From Chroococcidiopsidaceae cyanobacterium YX2bin18 (GTDB taxonomy: Bacteria > Cyanobacteriota > Cyanobacteriia > Cyanobacteriales > Chroococcidiopsidaceae), in contig JAUJND010000005.1 in assembly GCA_030446505.1 (NCBI GenBank), positions 1 to 64,000 of the forward strand: a stretch of DNA of 64,000 nucleotides, given 5' to 3'. A program made the position numbers and the translations under genes. Numbering within the stretch: position 1 is the first letter of the stretch; each line of letters opens with the position of its first letter. Positions 27,989 to 37,516 of this stretch are shown here, piece by piece. The notes beneath the pieces are model-generated. The model saw only the letters and a list, made by a program, of their open reading frames with translations. It had not been told where the DNA came from and ran no database searches.

Positions 27989-28028
27989 CCCCTGCTCCCC
28001 TGCTCCCCTGCTCCCCTGCTCCCCTGCT
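27989..28028. repeat. 8-bp tandem repeat CCCCTGCT x5
   Basis: Five perfect units lie between the gnd stop and the pilT stop. This is a typical short tandem repeat, similar in period to the one in ileS. Confidence 0.85.
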
Positions 28029-28033
28029 TGTCC

Positions 28034-29332
28034 TCAGACTCGACCCCGCAAGATTTGAGCCATTTCGTTTGGCTTGGGTGATGCTTCTAGGGCGGTTTCT
28101 TCGGTGATCCGTCCTTCTTCATATAGTTTATAAATGGACTGGTTCATCGTACACATTCCCTCAAAGTTGCACCGGGGAATTATTGACTCAATTTCTTCAA
28201 TTTCATTACGAATAATGTAGTCCTTAACAGCGTCTGAGTTGATCATAATTTCATGAGTAGCAGCCCGTTTGTTATCTGTAGTCCTGACCAACCCTTGGGC
28301 AATAACCGCAACCAGAGATTCAGCTACTTGAATCCGCATCGGAGCTTGCTCTTCTGGGTTATAAAGGTTCAAAATCCGTTCGATGGTTTTGATAGCACTA
28401 TTAGTGTGGAGAGTACCAAAAACCAAGTGACCTGTCTGAGCCGCTTTTAGGGCAGTGTTAACGGTTTCGCGATCGCGCATTTCCCCAATCAGAATAATAT
28501 CAGGATCTTCGCGTAGGGATGCTTTGAGGGCATTATCAAATTTGTGAGTATGGATGCCCACTTCCCGCTGTTTAATCAGCGATTTTTGACTTTTATGCAC
28601 AAATTCGACCGGATCTTCAATCGAGATAATATGTTTGGGCATCTCCTTGTTGATATAGTCGATCATCGCTGCCATTGTTGTAGATTTACCAGAACCAGTT
28701 GCTCCCGTTATCAGAATCAACCCCTTATGGTAATTACACAACTCCTGAAACACTGGTGGTAACTTCAGTTGTTCCATTGTGAGAATTTTTAAGGGAATTA
28801 ACCGTAGCACCATTGCCGGACCGTTGAGGGCAACAAAAATGTTAATCCTTACCCGCGCTACTCCTTCATACTGCGTAGCACCGTCGTATTCCAGATGCTC
28901 GTTAAATTGGTTAATTTGTTGTTCGCTCAGAATCTCTCGCAGCCAGCTAAAAAACGTCGCTTCATCAATCAGGGGATAATCTGTAGAGATGATTTCACCA
29001 CGTTCGCGGAAACGGGGTACTTCGCCAACGCCCAAGTGTAGGTCAGAAACTCCTTGCTCATAAGCTTGCAGTACCAATTGCTCTAAAGTGCGTCCGCCAC
29101 TACTTACCTTGTCGCTAACTGAACTCCCTAACGGTGATGCAGCCTCAGAAGCAGCTGCTGGCGGTGGCGCTAGTACGGCTGAGTCATCACGGGTGGTAGA
29201 AGCAACTTGTATTTGCTGCAACTGCGTATTGCCCGGAGGCGCATTAGCAGCACTATATCTCGGTGGCGGTGGCGGCATTGGCGGAAGCCGGGGTGCAGGA
29301 GGAGGGGATGGCGGACGCTGTGATTGTGTCAT
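28034..29332 (-). CDS. pilT: Type IV pilus retraction ATPase, PilT family
   Basis: The start ATG at 29332 gives MTQSQRPPSPPPAPRL; a longer frame to 29371 is less likely. The first 75 residues are Pro-rich and probably disordered. The secretion ATPase core follows: LILITGATGSGKSTTMAAM (Walker A), HIISIEDPVEF (Asp box), LREDPDIILIGEMRD (Walker B), TGHLVFGTLHTNSA (His box). PilT motors drive pilus retraction and phototactic motility. The C-terminus (CNFEGMCTMNQSIYKLYEEG, NEMAQILRGRV) lacks the AIRNLIRE-type sequence of classic PilT and is closer to cyanobacterial PilT2/PilU-like proteins. It acts at the inner-membrane pilus base. Confidence 0.88.
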   Translation of the reverse strand: MTQSQRPPSPPPAPRLPPMPPPPPRYSAANAPPGNTQLQQIQVASTTRDDSAVLAPPPAAASEAASPLGSSVSDKVSSGGRTLEQLVLQAYEQGVSDLHLGVGEVPRFRERGEIISTDYPLIDEATFFSWLREILSEQQINQFNEHLEYDGATQYEGVARVRINIFVALNGPAMVLRLIPLKILTMEQLKLPPVFQELCNYHKGLILITGATGSGKSTTMAAMIDYINKEMPKHIISIEDPVEFVHKSQKSLIKQREVGIHTHKFDNALKASLREDPDIILIGEMRDRETVNTALKAAQTGHLVFGTLHTNSAIKTIERILNLYNPEEQAPMRIQVAESLVAVIAQGLVRTTDNKRAATHEIMINSDAVKDYIIRNEIEEIESIIPRCNFEGMCTMNQSIYKLYEEGRITEETALEASPKPNEMAQILRGRV

Positions 29333-30233
29333 ATATCTACAACTAAACTCATACGTCCTTAGCTTTCCCAAGAAGTTGCACTTTGTACCAGATAGCTACA
29401 AACTTTGCTTGAATATTGCTATTGGTGCCTTGCAGTTAAGAACTGTACTCAAGTTCTTGACATAGAGTTAGGAATTAAAGCCACAAGATAGAGACTTCCT
29501 TCGCTCCTTTATTGACACATTTGGTTTAGGTGTTTTGAATATTAACAATTACTTAATAAGTTTTTTGAGAATAAACAGTTATAGTTACTCAAACAAGCTT
29601 TTCTATTGTAAATAGTAATCCTTACTCAGTATCAACCATTGTATTGCTCAGGACGTAGCTAGATTTTGGCATCGACTTTAAATACGCTTGAGCAGATTAG
29701 CAGTAATGCCTTATATCAAGTCTCCTAAATCAATGTATTGAGTCTCTTTAATTATTAAGGCGGATGTCTGCGAGAAAATGCTGCCAAAGAGAACTGGTCT
29801 TGAGGAGTATTATCTTAGGCAAATGCAGAACCTGCGTAAGAACATAACTTACTAAGCAAAGTAGCATGATTATGAGAAAAAGCAATCAAAATGATAATAA
29901 ATATTAAGCTGAGATATTCATTAGATGAAGCTGCTCAAAGCCTTACAATTCACTAACTCACAGATTTTTTTGGCAACCACCAATTAAAACCTTGATTTGG
30001 ACTAGCTTCTAGCATTTATGTCTAATGATAGATGTCACTAAACACTGGAATAAGTGATTCCAGAAAATCCTCAAGCTTCATAAAGGCAAATGATTAAATG
30101 TAAAGTTTGTTAACTATTCGATCATTTTACCAAATAGGTTTTATATACTAATTTCTATTGACGGACTAGTTTGGCACTAGTCAAATGAAATTTTACTCAA
30201 TTTAATTTATTTCATTTTCTTGGAGGGAAATGT
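29333..30233. other. Long AT-rich intergenic region
   Basis: About 900 bases without a credible ORF on either strand. It separates the divergent pilT and small membrane protein genes, so it must hold two promoters. A non-coding RNA or a long leader would fit, but I see no diagnostic structure. Confidence 0.4.
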
Positions 30234-30608
30234 ATGGCTCTAGCTCAAAGCTCCAGTCTTGATAAGACATATTCTTTAGCTACGATTAAAAGCTTTTTAA
30301 TCTGGACTTTCACTTTGGCAGTTTGTTTATTAGTTGTCGGTTTTCCGTTAGTAGTTTTGATGGCTACAGTTGGTTTTCTACTCTCAATGGTTTTAGAATC
30401 AATCATGCCGATTAGTGCCGTATTACTGGTAGCAGGTAGTTTGATTGGGCTGAATGTAATGGCAGTGCTTGTTGGAGCTTGTGTGTTAACCCTTAAAGGC
30501 GTTCACCCGCATCAAGTTAGCTGGTTAAACTGGCTACATGGCGAGGCAGATCCCCTTCAAAGTTCCACCTTCGCTGCTTGTCCTTTAACCTGTGATATGA
30601 AGGACTAA
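30234..30608 (+). CDS. Small multi-span membrane protein, function unknown
   Basis: This 124-residue protein has three hydrophobic segments: FLIWTFTLAVCLLVVGFPLVVLM, VGFLLSMVLESIMPISAVLLV and LIGLNVMAVLVGACVLTL. It ends in a soluble tail with two Cys (STFAACPLTCDMKD). The start is decided by a strong ribosome-binding site GGAGGGAAATGT directly before ATG. I do not recognise a named family. It is monocistronic, followed by a clear terminator at 30667. Confidence 0.7.
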   Translation: MALAQSSSLDKTYSLATIKSFLIWTFTLAVCLLVVGFPLVVLMATVGFLLSMVLESIMPISAVLLVAGSLIGLNVMAVLVGACVLTLKGVHPHQVSWLNWLHGEADPLQSSTFAACPLTCDMKD

Positions 30609-30974
30609 GGGGTGCTGAACTACGGGATGTCTTGAATTTAAAGCTATTCCGAAAACAGTGCATCTGCCCGGTTAAGCCGGGTTTTTTAATGCCTAAAATC
30701 TTTAGTAGTTGGTTTGAGTAACAAATTTTCGGAGAGTATATGATGGCGAAGCAGAAGCGTCTATCAAACATTGCTCCTAATGGGACTTAAGTGGAGCAAG
30801 GGCGATCGCTGTTTGCTATCAGGCGGAGACTGCCATAAAAACTTTTCAGATTCTTACTTAGTCGTGGTTATTAAGATGCAAAGACGTGCAGCGGAGCCTA
30901 TTAGTTTAGACATTGCTTGCACATAAAATCAGGGGCGTTTAAGATTTTGTGGTTAACTGCTGATTCAGCATTCA
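30609..30974. other. Intergenic with terminator and HIP1 site
   Basis: It holds the terminator at 30667-30687 and the upstream region of wecB. No gene is seen. Confidence 0.4.
30667..30687 (+). terminator. Rho-independent terminator
   Basis: CCCGG-TTAAG-CCGGG is followed by six T residues (30682-30687). It lies about 60 bp past the membrane-protein stop. Confidence 0.85.
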
Positions 30975-32087
30975 ATGGCAAATCGAAAACAAGTTTGCAT
31001 TATTTTAGGTACGCGCCCAGAAGCAATTAAGCTGGCTGCGGTAATTGAAGTATTCCGGCACTCACCCACCTTTGACACGCAAGTAATTTTAACAGGTCAG
31101 CATCGAGAGATGGTTGAACAAGTTATGCAACTGTTTGACCTGACAGCAGATAAGAATCTAGAAATTATGCAGGCGGGGCAATCACTCACTGATATTACTT
31201 GCCGTAGTTTGCGGGGGTTGGAAGCGCTATTCCAGCAGAGTAAACCAGACTTGGTAATCGTGCAAGGCGATACGACAACGGCTTTTGCCGCAGCAATGGC
31301 AGCCTTTTACCAAAAAATTCCCGTCGGTCATGTGGAAGCCGGATTGCGAACTGATGATTTGTACAATCCTTATCCAGAGGAGGCAAATCGGCGATTAATT
31401 TCTCAAGTGACTCAGTTGCACTTTGCGCCGACAACACTTGCTACGGAAAATTTACAACGCTCTGGGGTGGTAGGTGAAATTCACTTAACTGGTAACACAG
31501 TTATTGATGCCTTGCTGTCGGTAGCTAAGCGCCAGCCTGAGTGCAAGATTAACGGTCTAGATTGGGGAAATTATCGTACCCTCCTGGCAACAGTTCATCG
31601 GCGGGAAAATTGGGGAGAACCACTCCAAGGAATTGCTCAAGGATTTTTGCAAATATTAGAGAAGTTTTCCGATACAGCGTTACTGTTGCCGCTGCATCGC
31701 AATCCTACAGTGCGAGAACCACTCCAGGCACTTTTAGGCAATCATCCTAGAGTTTTTTTAACAGAACCCTTAGACTATGCTGAATTGGTGGGGGCAATTG
31801 GGCGATCGCACCTTTTATTAACTGATTCAGGGGGATTGCAAGAAGAAGCACCGAGTTTAGGAAAACCAGTTTTGGTGTTGCGAGAAACAACGGAGCGACC
31901 AGAAGCCGTTACTGCTGGTACAGCAAAGTTAGTCGGCACTGATCCGGCGCAAATTGTTGCTGCTGCAACTGATTTGTTAAGTAATCCAGCTGCCTATCAA
32001 GCGATGGCTACGGCGATTAATCCGTTTGGGGATGGTCGTGCAGCAGAGCGGATTTTTCAAATTGTGGGAAATTATTTAAGCTCTTAG
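30975..32087 (+). CDS. wecB: UDP-N-acetylglucosamine 2-epimerase, non-hydrolysing
   Basis: Interconverts UDP-GlcNAc and UDP-ManNAc for surface polysaccharide synthesis. Family landmarks are CIILGTRPEAIKLAAVI at the start, TGQHREMVEQVM, VIVQGDTTTAFAAAMAAF, GHVEAGLRTDD with NPYPEEANRRLISQV (catalytic Asp and Glu region), LTGNTVIDAL, TVHRRENWG and LLTDSGGLQEEAPSLGKPVLVLRETTERPEA (UDP binding). The 370-residue cytoplasmic enzyme is intact. No other polysaccharide genes stand next to it. Confidence 0.93.
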   Translation: MANRKQVCIILGTRPEAIKLAAVIEVFRHSPTFDTQVILTGQHREMVEQVMQLFDLTADKNLEIMQAGQSLTDITCRSLRGLEALFQQSKPDLVIVQGDTTTAFAAAMAAFYQKIPVGHVEAGLRTDDLYNPYPEEANRRLISQVTQLHFAPTTLATENLQRSGVVGEIHLTGNTVIDALLSVAKRQPECKINGLDWGNYRTLLATVHRRENWGEPLQGIAQGFLQILEKFSDTALLLPLHRNPTVREPLQALLGNHPRVFLTEPLDYAELVGAIGRSHLLLTDSGGLQEEAPSLGKPVLVLRETTERPEAVTAGTAKLVGTDPAQIVAAATDLLSNPAAYQAMATAINPFGDGRAAERIFQIVGNYLSS

Positions 32088-32189
32088 CTAATTGCTGGAA
32101 CCACCAGAGAGGATTTAAACATTGTGACACCGTTGATTAATCTCAGCCTCTAAGCACCAATTGCAAGTAAGTGACACTAAAAACTTAGT

Positions 32190-33758
32190 TTAAATGACGT
32201 TCCCCTCCATATTTTTAAAAACTTCCTGTAATACGGGTGATAGTTTACTACTCAACCTACCAGAGCGGATAAACTCAGCATAGGTATCAGCTTCAATAGC
32301 TAGCAGTTGCTGTTGGAGTTGTTCACTACCAAAGTCCCGTAGTTGGGGATACTCATTCCGCAACTGGTTAATTTCGTCCTGAAGGCTATCAAGTTGTCCT
32401 TGGACAAGGGCTTTCTGATAATGATAAAACTCTGGGTCTATTTCTGGACGAGTGTTTGCCGGAGTTAGGTACTGGAGAACTCGACTGAGTGCTGTCCAAC
32501 GAGCGATCGCTTCCAGATATTCCTGACGCACAGACTCATTATTTAATAGTCCCAGTTTTTCTAATAAAGGTTTAGTCGTTAACCCTTGTACTAGCAGTGT
32601 AAACAGAACTACGCCAAACACTGTGGAAATAATTTCTGTTCGTTCTTGTAGGACAACTGGCACACTTAAAGCCAGAGCAATTGATACAGAACCTCGCAGT
32701 CCTCCCCACCAAAGCACAGTTTGATCTGGTAGTGAAATTCTAGATTTAGCTAACCAATTGCTCAATGCTCCTAAACCATAAATAGCGATCGCTCGCGTTA
32801 AAAGCATTGCTCCTATAGTTACAGCAATTAGTCCTAAATTTGCTCTCAAATCAGCAAATCTGATCTGATCGCCAATTAGGAGAAAGACTATTGAATTTAC
32901 AAAAAATGCCAAAAAATCCCAAAACTGAGTCACCGCCAACCTTGTACTTGGCTGCATACCGATCAAAGAACCAAAATTTCCCAAGATTAAGCCAGTTGTA
33001 ACAACTCCAATTACTCCAGAGCCGCCTAAATCCTCTGTAATTATATAAGTACCGTAAGCCGAAACTAAGGTTAAAGATTGCTCTACCAAAGGTAAATCAA
33101 AGCGCTGGGTGAGATAGGAAATACCAAAACCGATTAAGCTGCCAACTCCAATGCCAATGCCAACTACAGCAAAAAAACGCGCTACCAGAGTTGGAATTTC
33201 AAATTCATCCGTTCCGAGAGAAATTCCTACTAAAAAGCTAAAAGCAACAACAGCAATGCCATCATTAAATAAACTCTCTCCCTCCATTAAAATAGCTAAA
33301 CGTTTTTCAACACCCAGTTCTCGGAATACCGCAACTACAGAAACCGGATCTGTTGCAGATAAACAAGCTCCTACCAAAAGTGCTGTTGCTAAAGAAGCAC
33401 CAACTAGTTGATTTGCCAAAGCTACGCCAACAACAGAAATAACTACCCCCAAACCAGCATAAATACTAATCGGTACTAAATCCTGCTTCAGTTTAGACCA
33501 ATCTAGATTCCAAGCTGCTTCAAATAAAAGCGGCGGCAAAAAAATCGTTAAAATTAATTGTGGCGAAAGGCTAACCAAACGAACATCTAGAAATGCTAAG
33601 CCCAAACCCACAATTACTAAAAGTAGTGTATATGGAATTAGGCGAAACCAACTAAAGATTTGCGGCAAAGTTGCCACACTTAAAGAAACAGATAGCACTA
33701 AGAGAAATTGCTTCAGATTTTGCTCAATTCCTGCGCTAACTATATTTTCTGGAGTCAT
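32190..33758 (-). CDS. CPA1-family Na+(K+)/H+ antiporter
   Basis: Twelve or so membrane segments with FLPPLLFEAAWNLDW and the paired Asp motif GESLFNDGIAVVAF, the ion-binding site of NhaP/SOD-type CPA1 exchangers. The preceding ACLSATDPVSVVAVFRELG is also diagnostic. It exports Na+ (or K+) for H+ across the plasma membrane. The cytoplasmic tail (residues about 400-522) is helical and charged. It follows the DUF389 gene by 19 bp and is probably co-transcribed with it. Together with the divergent cluster from 35400 it suggests an ion and osmotic homeostasis function. Confidence 0.88.
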   Translation of the reverse strand: MTPENIVSAGIEQNLKQFLLVLSVSLSVATLPQIFSWFRLIPYTLLLVIVGLGLAFLDVRLVSLSPQLILTIFLPPLLFEAAWNLDWSKLKQDLVPISIYAGLGVVISVVGVALANQLVGASLATALLVGACLSATDPVSVVAVFRELGVEKRLAILMEGESLFNDGIAVVAFSFLVGISLGTDEFEIPTLVARFFAVVGIGIGVGSLIGFGISYLTQRFDLPLVEQSLTLVSAYGTYIITEDLGGSGVIGVVTTGLILGNFGSLIGMQPSTRLAVTQFWDFLAFFVNSIVFLLIGDQIRFADLRANLGLIAVTIGAMLLTRAIAIYGLGALSNWLAKSRISLPDQTVLWWGGLRGSVSIALALSVPVVLQERTEIISTVFGVVLFTLLVQGLTTKPLLEKLGLLNNESVRQEYLEAIARWTALSRVLQYLTPANTRPEIDPEFYHYQKALVQGQLDSLQDEINQLRNEYPQLRDFGSEQLQQQLLAIEADTYAEFIRSGRLSSKLSPVLQEVFKNMEGNVI

Positions 33759-33777
33759 GGAATTACAAATAAAATAA

Positions 33778-34797
33778 TTAATTGTTTGACTTAAAACTAG
33801 AATTTACATCTTCTCGCCTAACTTCTTCAAGTTGACTAACTTCAAAAATTAGTGTAAACGGTTGACCCATTTCTTTTTCTACAAACTCTTCTAAAAGCTG
33901 CACTTGCTTTGGCGTTAAAATTTTCTTGCTACGAACAGTTAGCCGGACTTGAGGCGGATTGCTTGACCAATTAGCCTTGCTTTTAACTAATTCCATCTGC
34001 TGAAAAGTATTAGTTTTGTTCACTAATGCTTGCTTCAGACTAGCTTCGAGTCTGGCATGATTGATTAAATCAACAAAGCTTGCACTTAGAGGTATGAGTA
34101 GGATAGCGGTTAAGACTAGTGTCCAACCAAGAGCTTTTTGAGCACGAGCTAACGGAGTGTAGCCTGCAATTAAAAATATCAGCATACAAGAGAGAGTAAT
34201 TCCCAACAAGTTGGTTAGATAAAGAAGAGTTGCACCCCGACTCAGTAACCAATCTGCTTGAGATAAACCTAAGCCAATCACACAAATAGGAGGCATCAGA
34301 GCAACAGCGATCGCTGTTCCAGCCAGAGTACCAGAAACTTTAGGCTGAACTTTGGCAAAACCACTAATTCCCCCAGCAGCAACGGCAATTCCCAGGTCTA
34401 ACAAAGTTGGTTCAGAACGCGCAAAAACTTCACTGCCAAATTCTGGAAGTCTTACCAAAGAACCCAGAAGCCAAGCTAAAAAAATTGCTAGAAGTGTACC
34501 AACTACTATTGCAATTAGACCTTTGCGGAATAAAACAATATTGCCTTCTAAGGCTCCAAATGCTAATCCCCGGATTGGTAACATCAACGGCGCAATAATC
34601 ATTGCCCCAATAATTACAGCAGCACTATTAGAAAGCAGCCCTAAAGTGGCGATCATACAGGAGCCTAGAATCAACACAATATAGTTAATATTTAGGGTTG
34701 AATCTTCTAACAGCCCAACTTGTATTTCATGGAGATCCTGTGGCTCAATTTTTCTCCTTTTGAAATAGCTAAAACGATGTTGAATGTTGTCTAGCAA
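33778..34797 (-). CDS. DUF389 (TIGR00341-like) membrane protein
   Basis: This 339-residue protein has the DUF389 core: SNSAAVIIGAMIIAPLMLPIRGLAFG (the most conserved stretch), GGISGFAKVQPKVSGTLAGTAIAVALMPPICVIGLGLS and TNLLGITLSCMLIFLIAGY. The family is widespread and its function is unknown. A charged C-terminal domain of about 100 residues ends the protein. Unlike the second DUF389 gene at 38543 it lacks the N-terminal ferredoxin-like domain and starts close to the membrane part. It is the first gene of a pair with the Na+/H+ antiporter (19-bp gap). Confidence 0.85.
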   Translation of the reverse strand: MLDNIQHRFSYFKRRKIEPQDLHEIQVGLLEDSTLNINYIVLILGSCMIATLGLLSNSAAVIIGAMIIAPLMLPIRGLAFGALEGNIVLFRKGLIAIVVGTLLAIFLAWLLGSLVRLPEFGSEVFARSEPTLLDLGIAVAAGGISGFAKVQPKVSGTLAGTAIAVALMPPICVIGLGLSQADWLLSRGATLLYLTNLLGITLSCMLIFLIAGYTPLARAQKALGWTLVLTAILLIPLSASFVDLINHARLEASLKQALVNKTNTFQQMELVKSKANWSSNPPQVRLTVRSKKILTPKQVQLLEEFVEKEMGQPFTLIFEVSQLEEVRREDVNSSFKSNN

Positions 34798-35399
34798 AAT
34801 ACTCTCCTTGGATAATCAACAAAGCCTTATCCCAAAAAATAAAAGATTATGTTGTGAGTATCTCTCCTTCTAAAGGATTATTGTTGCAATTGTTGAAGTA
34901 GTCAGTTATCCCCTATGAATAAGATTGCAAGTGCGAATATTTAGAGTAGATTTGCGATCACACCAGTGATGCGATCCTAGCTCACTTGCTCGAACAGGAA
35001 TTTAACGTGACATCGCTAATCAATGTCAGTGTTCTTGAGCCACCAGATAGCACATTAGCATACATCCTATTGAGGTATTTACATTTAATGTAAATGGTAT
35101 CATTAACCCGAATTACTACTATTTAACTAATGGCCTTCATAATAAGCTTGCTATCAAATTCTCATTAAAAGCTCTGTTTTACAATTCGTCCAAGAAATCT
35201 AATGTCTATTATTTTACTCAACTCTAAACTAAATACAGCTAAGATTATTAAAACCAAAAATGTATCTAATTGACTGAAGCAAGTAAAAGGAATTATCTAA
35301 ATTCTAAACCAAGCATTCTAGCGCCAAAGCTGACAGGAGAGGTGGCTTTCTGGGGTATGCCAACTAGTCTATAACGTCATAACTATCAGGAGGGTAGCC
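34798..35399. other. Divergent intergenic region with a DUF389 gene remnant
   Basis: Between the leftward DUF389-antiporter pair and the rightward exchanger cluster lie a DUF389-like gene tail (34950-35051) and AT-rich DNA that must hold both promoters. AGGAGGG at 35390 serves the exchanger gene. Confidence 0.5.
34950..35051 (+). pseudogene. 3' remnant of a DUF389 gene
   Basis: One frame reads ICDHTSDAILAHLL, then EQEFNVTSLINVSVLEPPDS. It aligns without gaps to the C-terminus of the intact DUF389 protein at 38543-39826 (IGDRLTHDIQTHLL, KQGFNITPLIDVSVLKTPN). The preceding codon is a stop and nothing further upstream matches, so only about 34 codons survive. Confidence 0.75.
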
Positions 35400-36404
35400 A
35401 TGCTGCTTTTGATTCAGGTCGTCTTGTGTGTCATGCTAGTGGTCATCGTAGGTGCGCGGCTTTCGCAGAGTGCCGATGTCTTGGCTGAGAAGACTGGTCT
35501 GGGGCGTACCTGGGTAGGCGCGGTACTGTTAGCGGGTGCAACTTCGCTGCCAGAGTTGGCGACAGGCGTAAGCGCGGTGGTTGTCTTCAACGCACCGGAT
35601 CTAGCGGCAGGAGGTATTTTTGGTAGTTGTTTGTTCAACCTATTGCTCCTGGCGCTGCTGGACATTTTTACCGGACCTGGTCCACTTTTCCAACGGGCGC
35701 AGATCAGTCACGGATTAGCGGCAGGTCTAGGATCTGTGTTGCTAGGTGTTGCAGCAGCGGCGATGCTGCTGGCTCAGACAAACAATAATCTGACTCTCGG
35801 CTGGATCGGTGTTCCGAGTATTGTGTTGATAGTGCTCTACCTGATCAGCGTGCGGATGATTGCCCAGTTTGAGCTACGACGACGTGTCGAACTGCTGGAA
35901 CAGGAAGCTGAGGTGTTTCAATACGAACATATTAAGCCTAAGCAGGCATACCTGACATTTGCCTTACTCTCGGTGGCAATTGTAGTGCTTGGCGTGTGGC
36001 TAGCATCACTGGGCGATCGCGTTGCGGCAGTAACGGGGCTGGGACAGAGTTTCGTTGGTGCCCTCCTGCTGGCAGCAGCAACTTCTCTACCTGAGGCAGT
36101 TGCATCAATAGCAGCTATCCGGCTTAATGCTGTGGATCTAGCAGTTTCCAATATATTTGGTTCGAATATCTGCAACCTGGCAATTTTGGGGATCTACGAT
36201 CTGGTGTATTTCCGGGGCGACTTCTGGTCGAACGTTAGTCAGGTGCATATCTTCACCGCTGTTGTGGCAATAGTAATGACTTCGGTGGCGATTGTCGGGT
36301 TAATATACCGCGCTGCACGCCCAAGACGACTATACATAACATGGGATGCGATGGCGCTGATCGCACTTTATGTCGGTGGGATGTATGTTATCTATCGCAG
36401 TTGA
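35400..36404 (+). CDS. CaCA-family sodium/calcium exchanger-like protein
   Basis: Two inverted alpha-repeats are plain: GAVLLAGATSLPELATGVSAV with GGIFGSCLFNLLLLALLD, and GALLLAAATSLPEAVASIAAI with SNIFGSNICNLAILGIYD. The GATSLPE and GSNxxN motifs form the ion site of cation/Ca2+ antiporters. About ten membrane segments are seen, with a charged cytoplasmic loop near residues 160-180. It probably exchanges Ca2+ or another divalent ion for Na+ or H+ at the plasma membrane. A strong AGGAGGG precedes the ATG. It is the first gene of a five-gene codirectional cluster, with the next gene 15 bp away. Confidence 0.88.
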   Translation: MLLLIQVVLCVMLVVIVGARLSQSADVLAEKTGLGRTWVGAVLLAGATSLPELATGVSAVVVFNAPDLAAGGIFGSCLFNLLLLALLDIFTGPGPLFQRAQISHGLAAGLGSVLLGVAAAAMLLAQTNNNLTLGWIGVPSIVLIVLYLISVRMIAQFELRRRVELLEQEAEVFQYEHIKPKQAYLTFALLSVAIVVLGVWLASLGDRVAAVTGLGQSFVGALLLAAATSLPEAVASIAAIRLNAVDLAVSNIFGSNICNLAILGIYDLVYFRGDFWSNVSQVHIFTAVVAIVMTSVAIVGLIYRAARPRRLYITWDAMALIALYVGGMYVIYRS

Positions 36405-36419
36405 GAAAGGAGACCGTAG

Positions 36420-37421
36420 TTGCAGCAGATCTTTGAGGGGAGCAAACTGATTGGCGTTAATACTGAAATAGGGCTAAAGTTGCTGCTCACGTTAGCTTTC
36501 CTTGTCGCGCTTTGGCTGCTGCGTCGGGTGGCTAACGCTTCTGTAAGGGAAGTGCTGCGCGGGCGTTACAACGAGCGGATTTGGTTCTTGGCAGGACAGG
36601 GTATAAACCTGTTCGCAGCAGTGCTGTTGATACTAGGTCTGTTGGCAATCTGGTTCGACAACCCAAATCGTCTCGCCACCGCTGTAGGGTTGGTGACGGC
36701 AGGTGTAGCCTTCGCACTCCAAAAGGTAATTACGGCGCTAGCAGGATACTTCGTGATTCTACGCGCCAATATATTCAGTGTTGGCGATCGCATCACAATG
36801 GGTGGCGTGCGCGGTGATGTAATCGAACTGGGTTTTATCCATACCACGATCATGGAGATGGGGCAGCCACCTTCAATCCAGGATACAACTTCCCCTAGCT
36901 GGGTTAAAAGCCGTCAGTTCACTGGACGTATTGTTACCGTCACCAACGAAACAATATTTTAACAGACAGTGTACAACTACACGCGGGATTTTCATTATCT
37001 TTGTGAAGAAATAAGTATTAATATATCCTATACACCTGAACGCGATCACGATGAGCAGATTTTGTTGGAGTGTGCCGATAATCACACTGAACACATCAAC
37101 GAGATGAGCCAGGAAGCTTTGCGGGTAATGCGCGATCGCTACTTCCTGCATTCTGCTGACCTAACACCAAAGGTATTCTATCGGATCACCAACAACTGGC
37201 TAGAGCTTACTGTGCGCTTCGTCGTTAAGGAACACGGCATCCGCGACATCAAAGATGCTGTCAGCCGCGATATTCTAAAAGCTTTCGATGCAGCCGATAT
37301 TAGTATTGCTACAACCGCTTACAATATCGTAGGATTTCCCCCGCTACGCATTGAAAACGGTGTCCGCCCACAGGAAAAGGAGAAAACAGAAGATGGGGAA
37401 ACCCGCTCATTTCCAAGCTGA
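36420..37421 (+). pseudogene. MscS-family mechanosensitive channel with in-frame TAA
   Basis: The start is TTG 36420 behind AAAGGAG. The first 180 residues contain membrane helices, a pore helix (NRLATAVGLVTAGVAFALQKVITALAGYFVIL) and the beta domain (FSVGDRITMGGVRGDVIELGFIHTTIMEMG, RIVTVTNETIF). TAA follows at 36960-36962, where relatives have Asp. The same frame then continues (QTVYNYTRDFHYLCEEISIN, ERDHDEQILLECA) to 37421 with the C-terminal alpha/beta domain. So one nonsense codon truncates an otherwise continuous gene of about 333 codons. GTG at 36969 could restart only the cytoplasmic part. The channel would release solutes at high membrane tension. Confidence 0.83.
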
Positions 37422-37516
37422 ACCTAGAAGATGGGGAAAATGGCAGCTTACTAACCGGAGTTAAAATTCATTTATTCTTGAGTAAAATTACCAATTTTTA
37501 TTAACACTAAGGTCTC

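Noticed and set aside
36960-36962. Programmed stop-codon readthrough in the MscS gene
   Set aside because: The context after TAA (CAG ACA) does not match the known leaky CAR-YYA type; a nonsense change is simpler.
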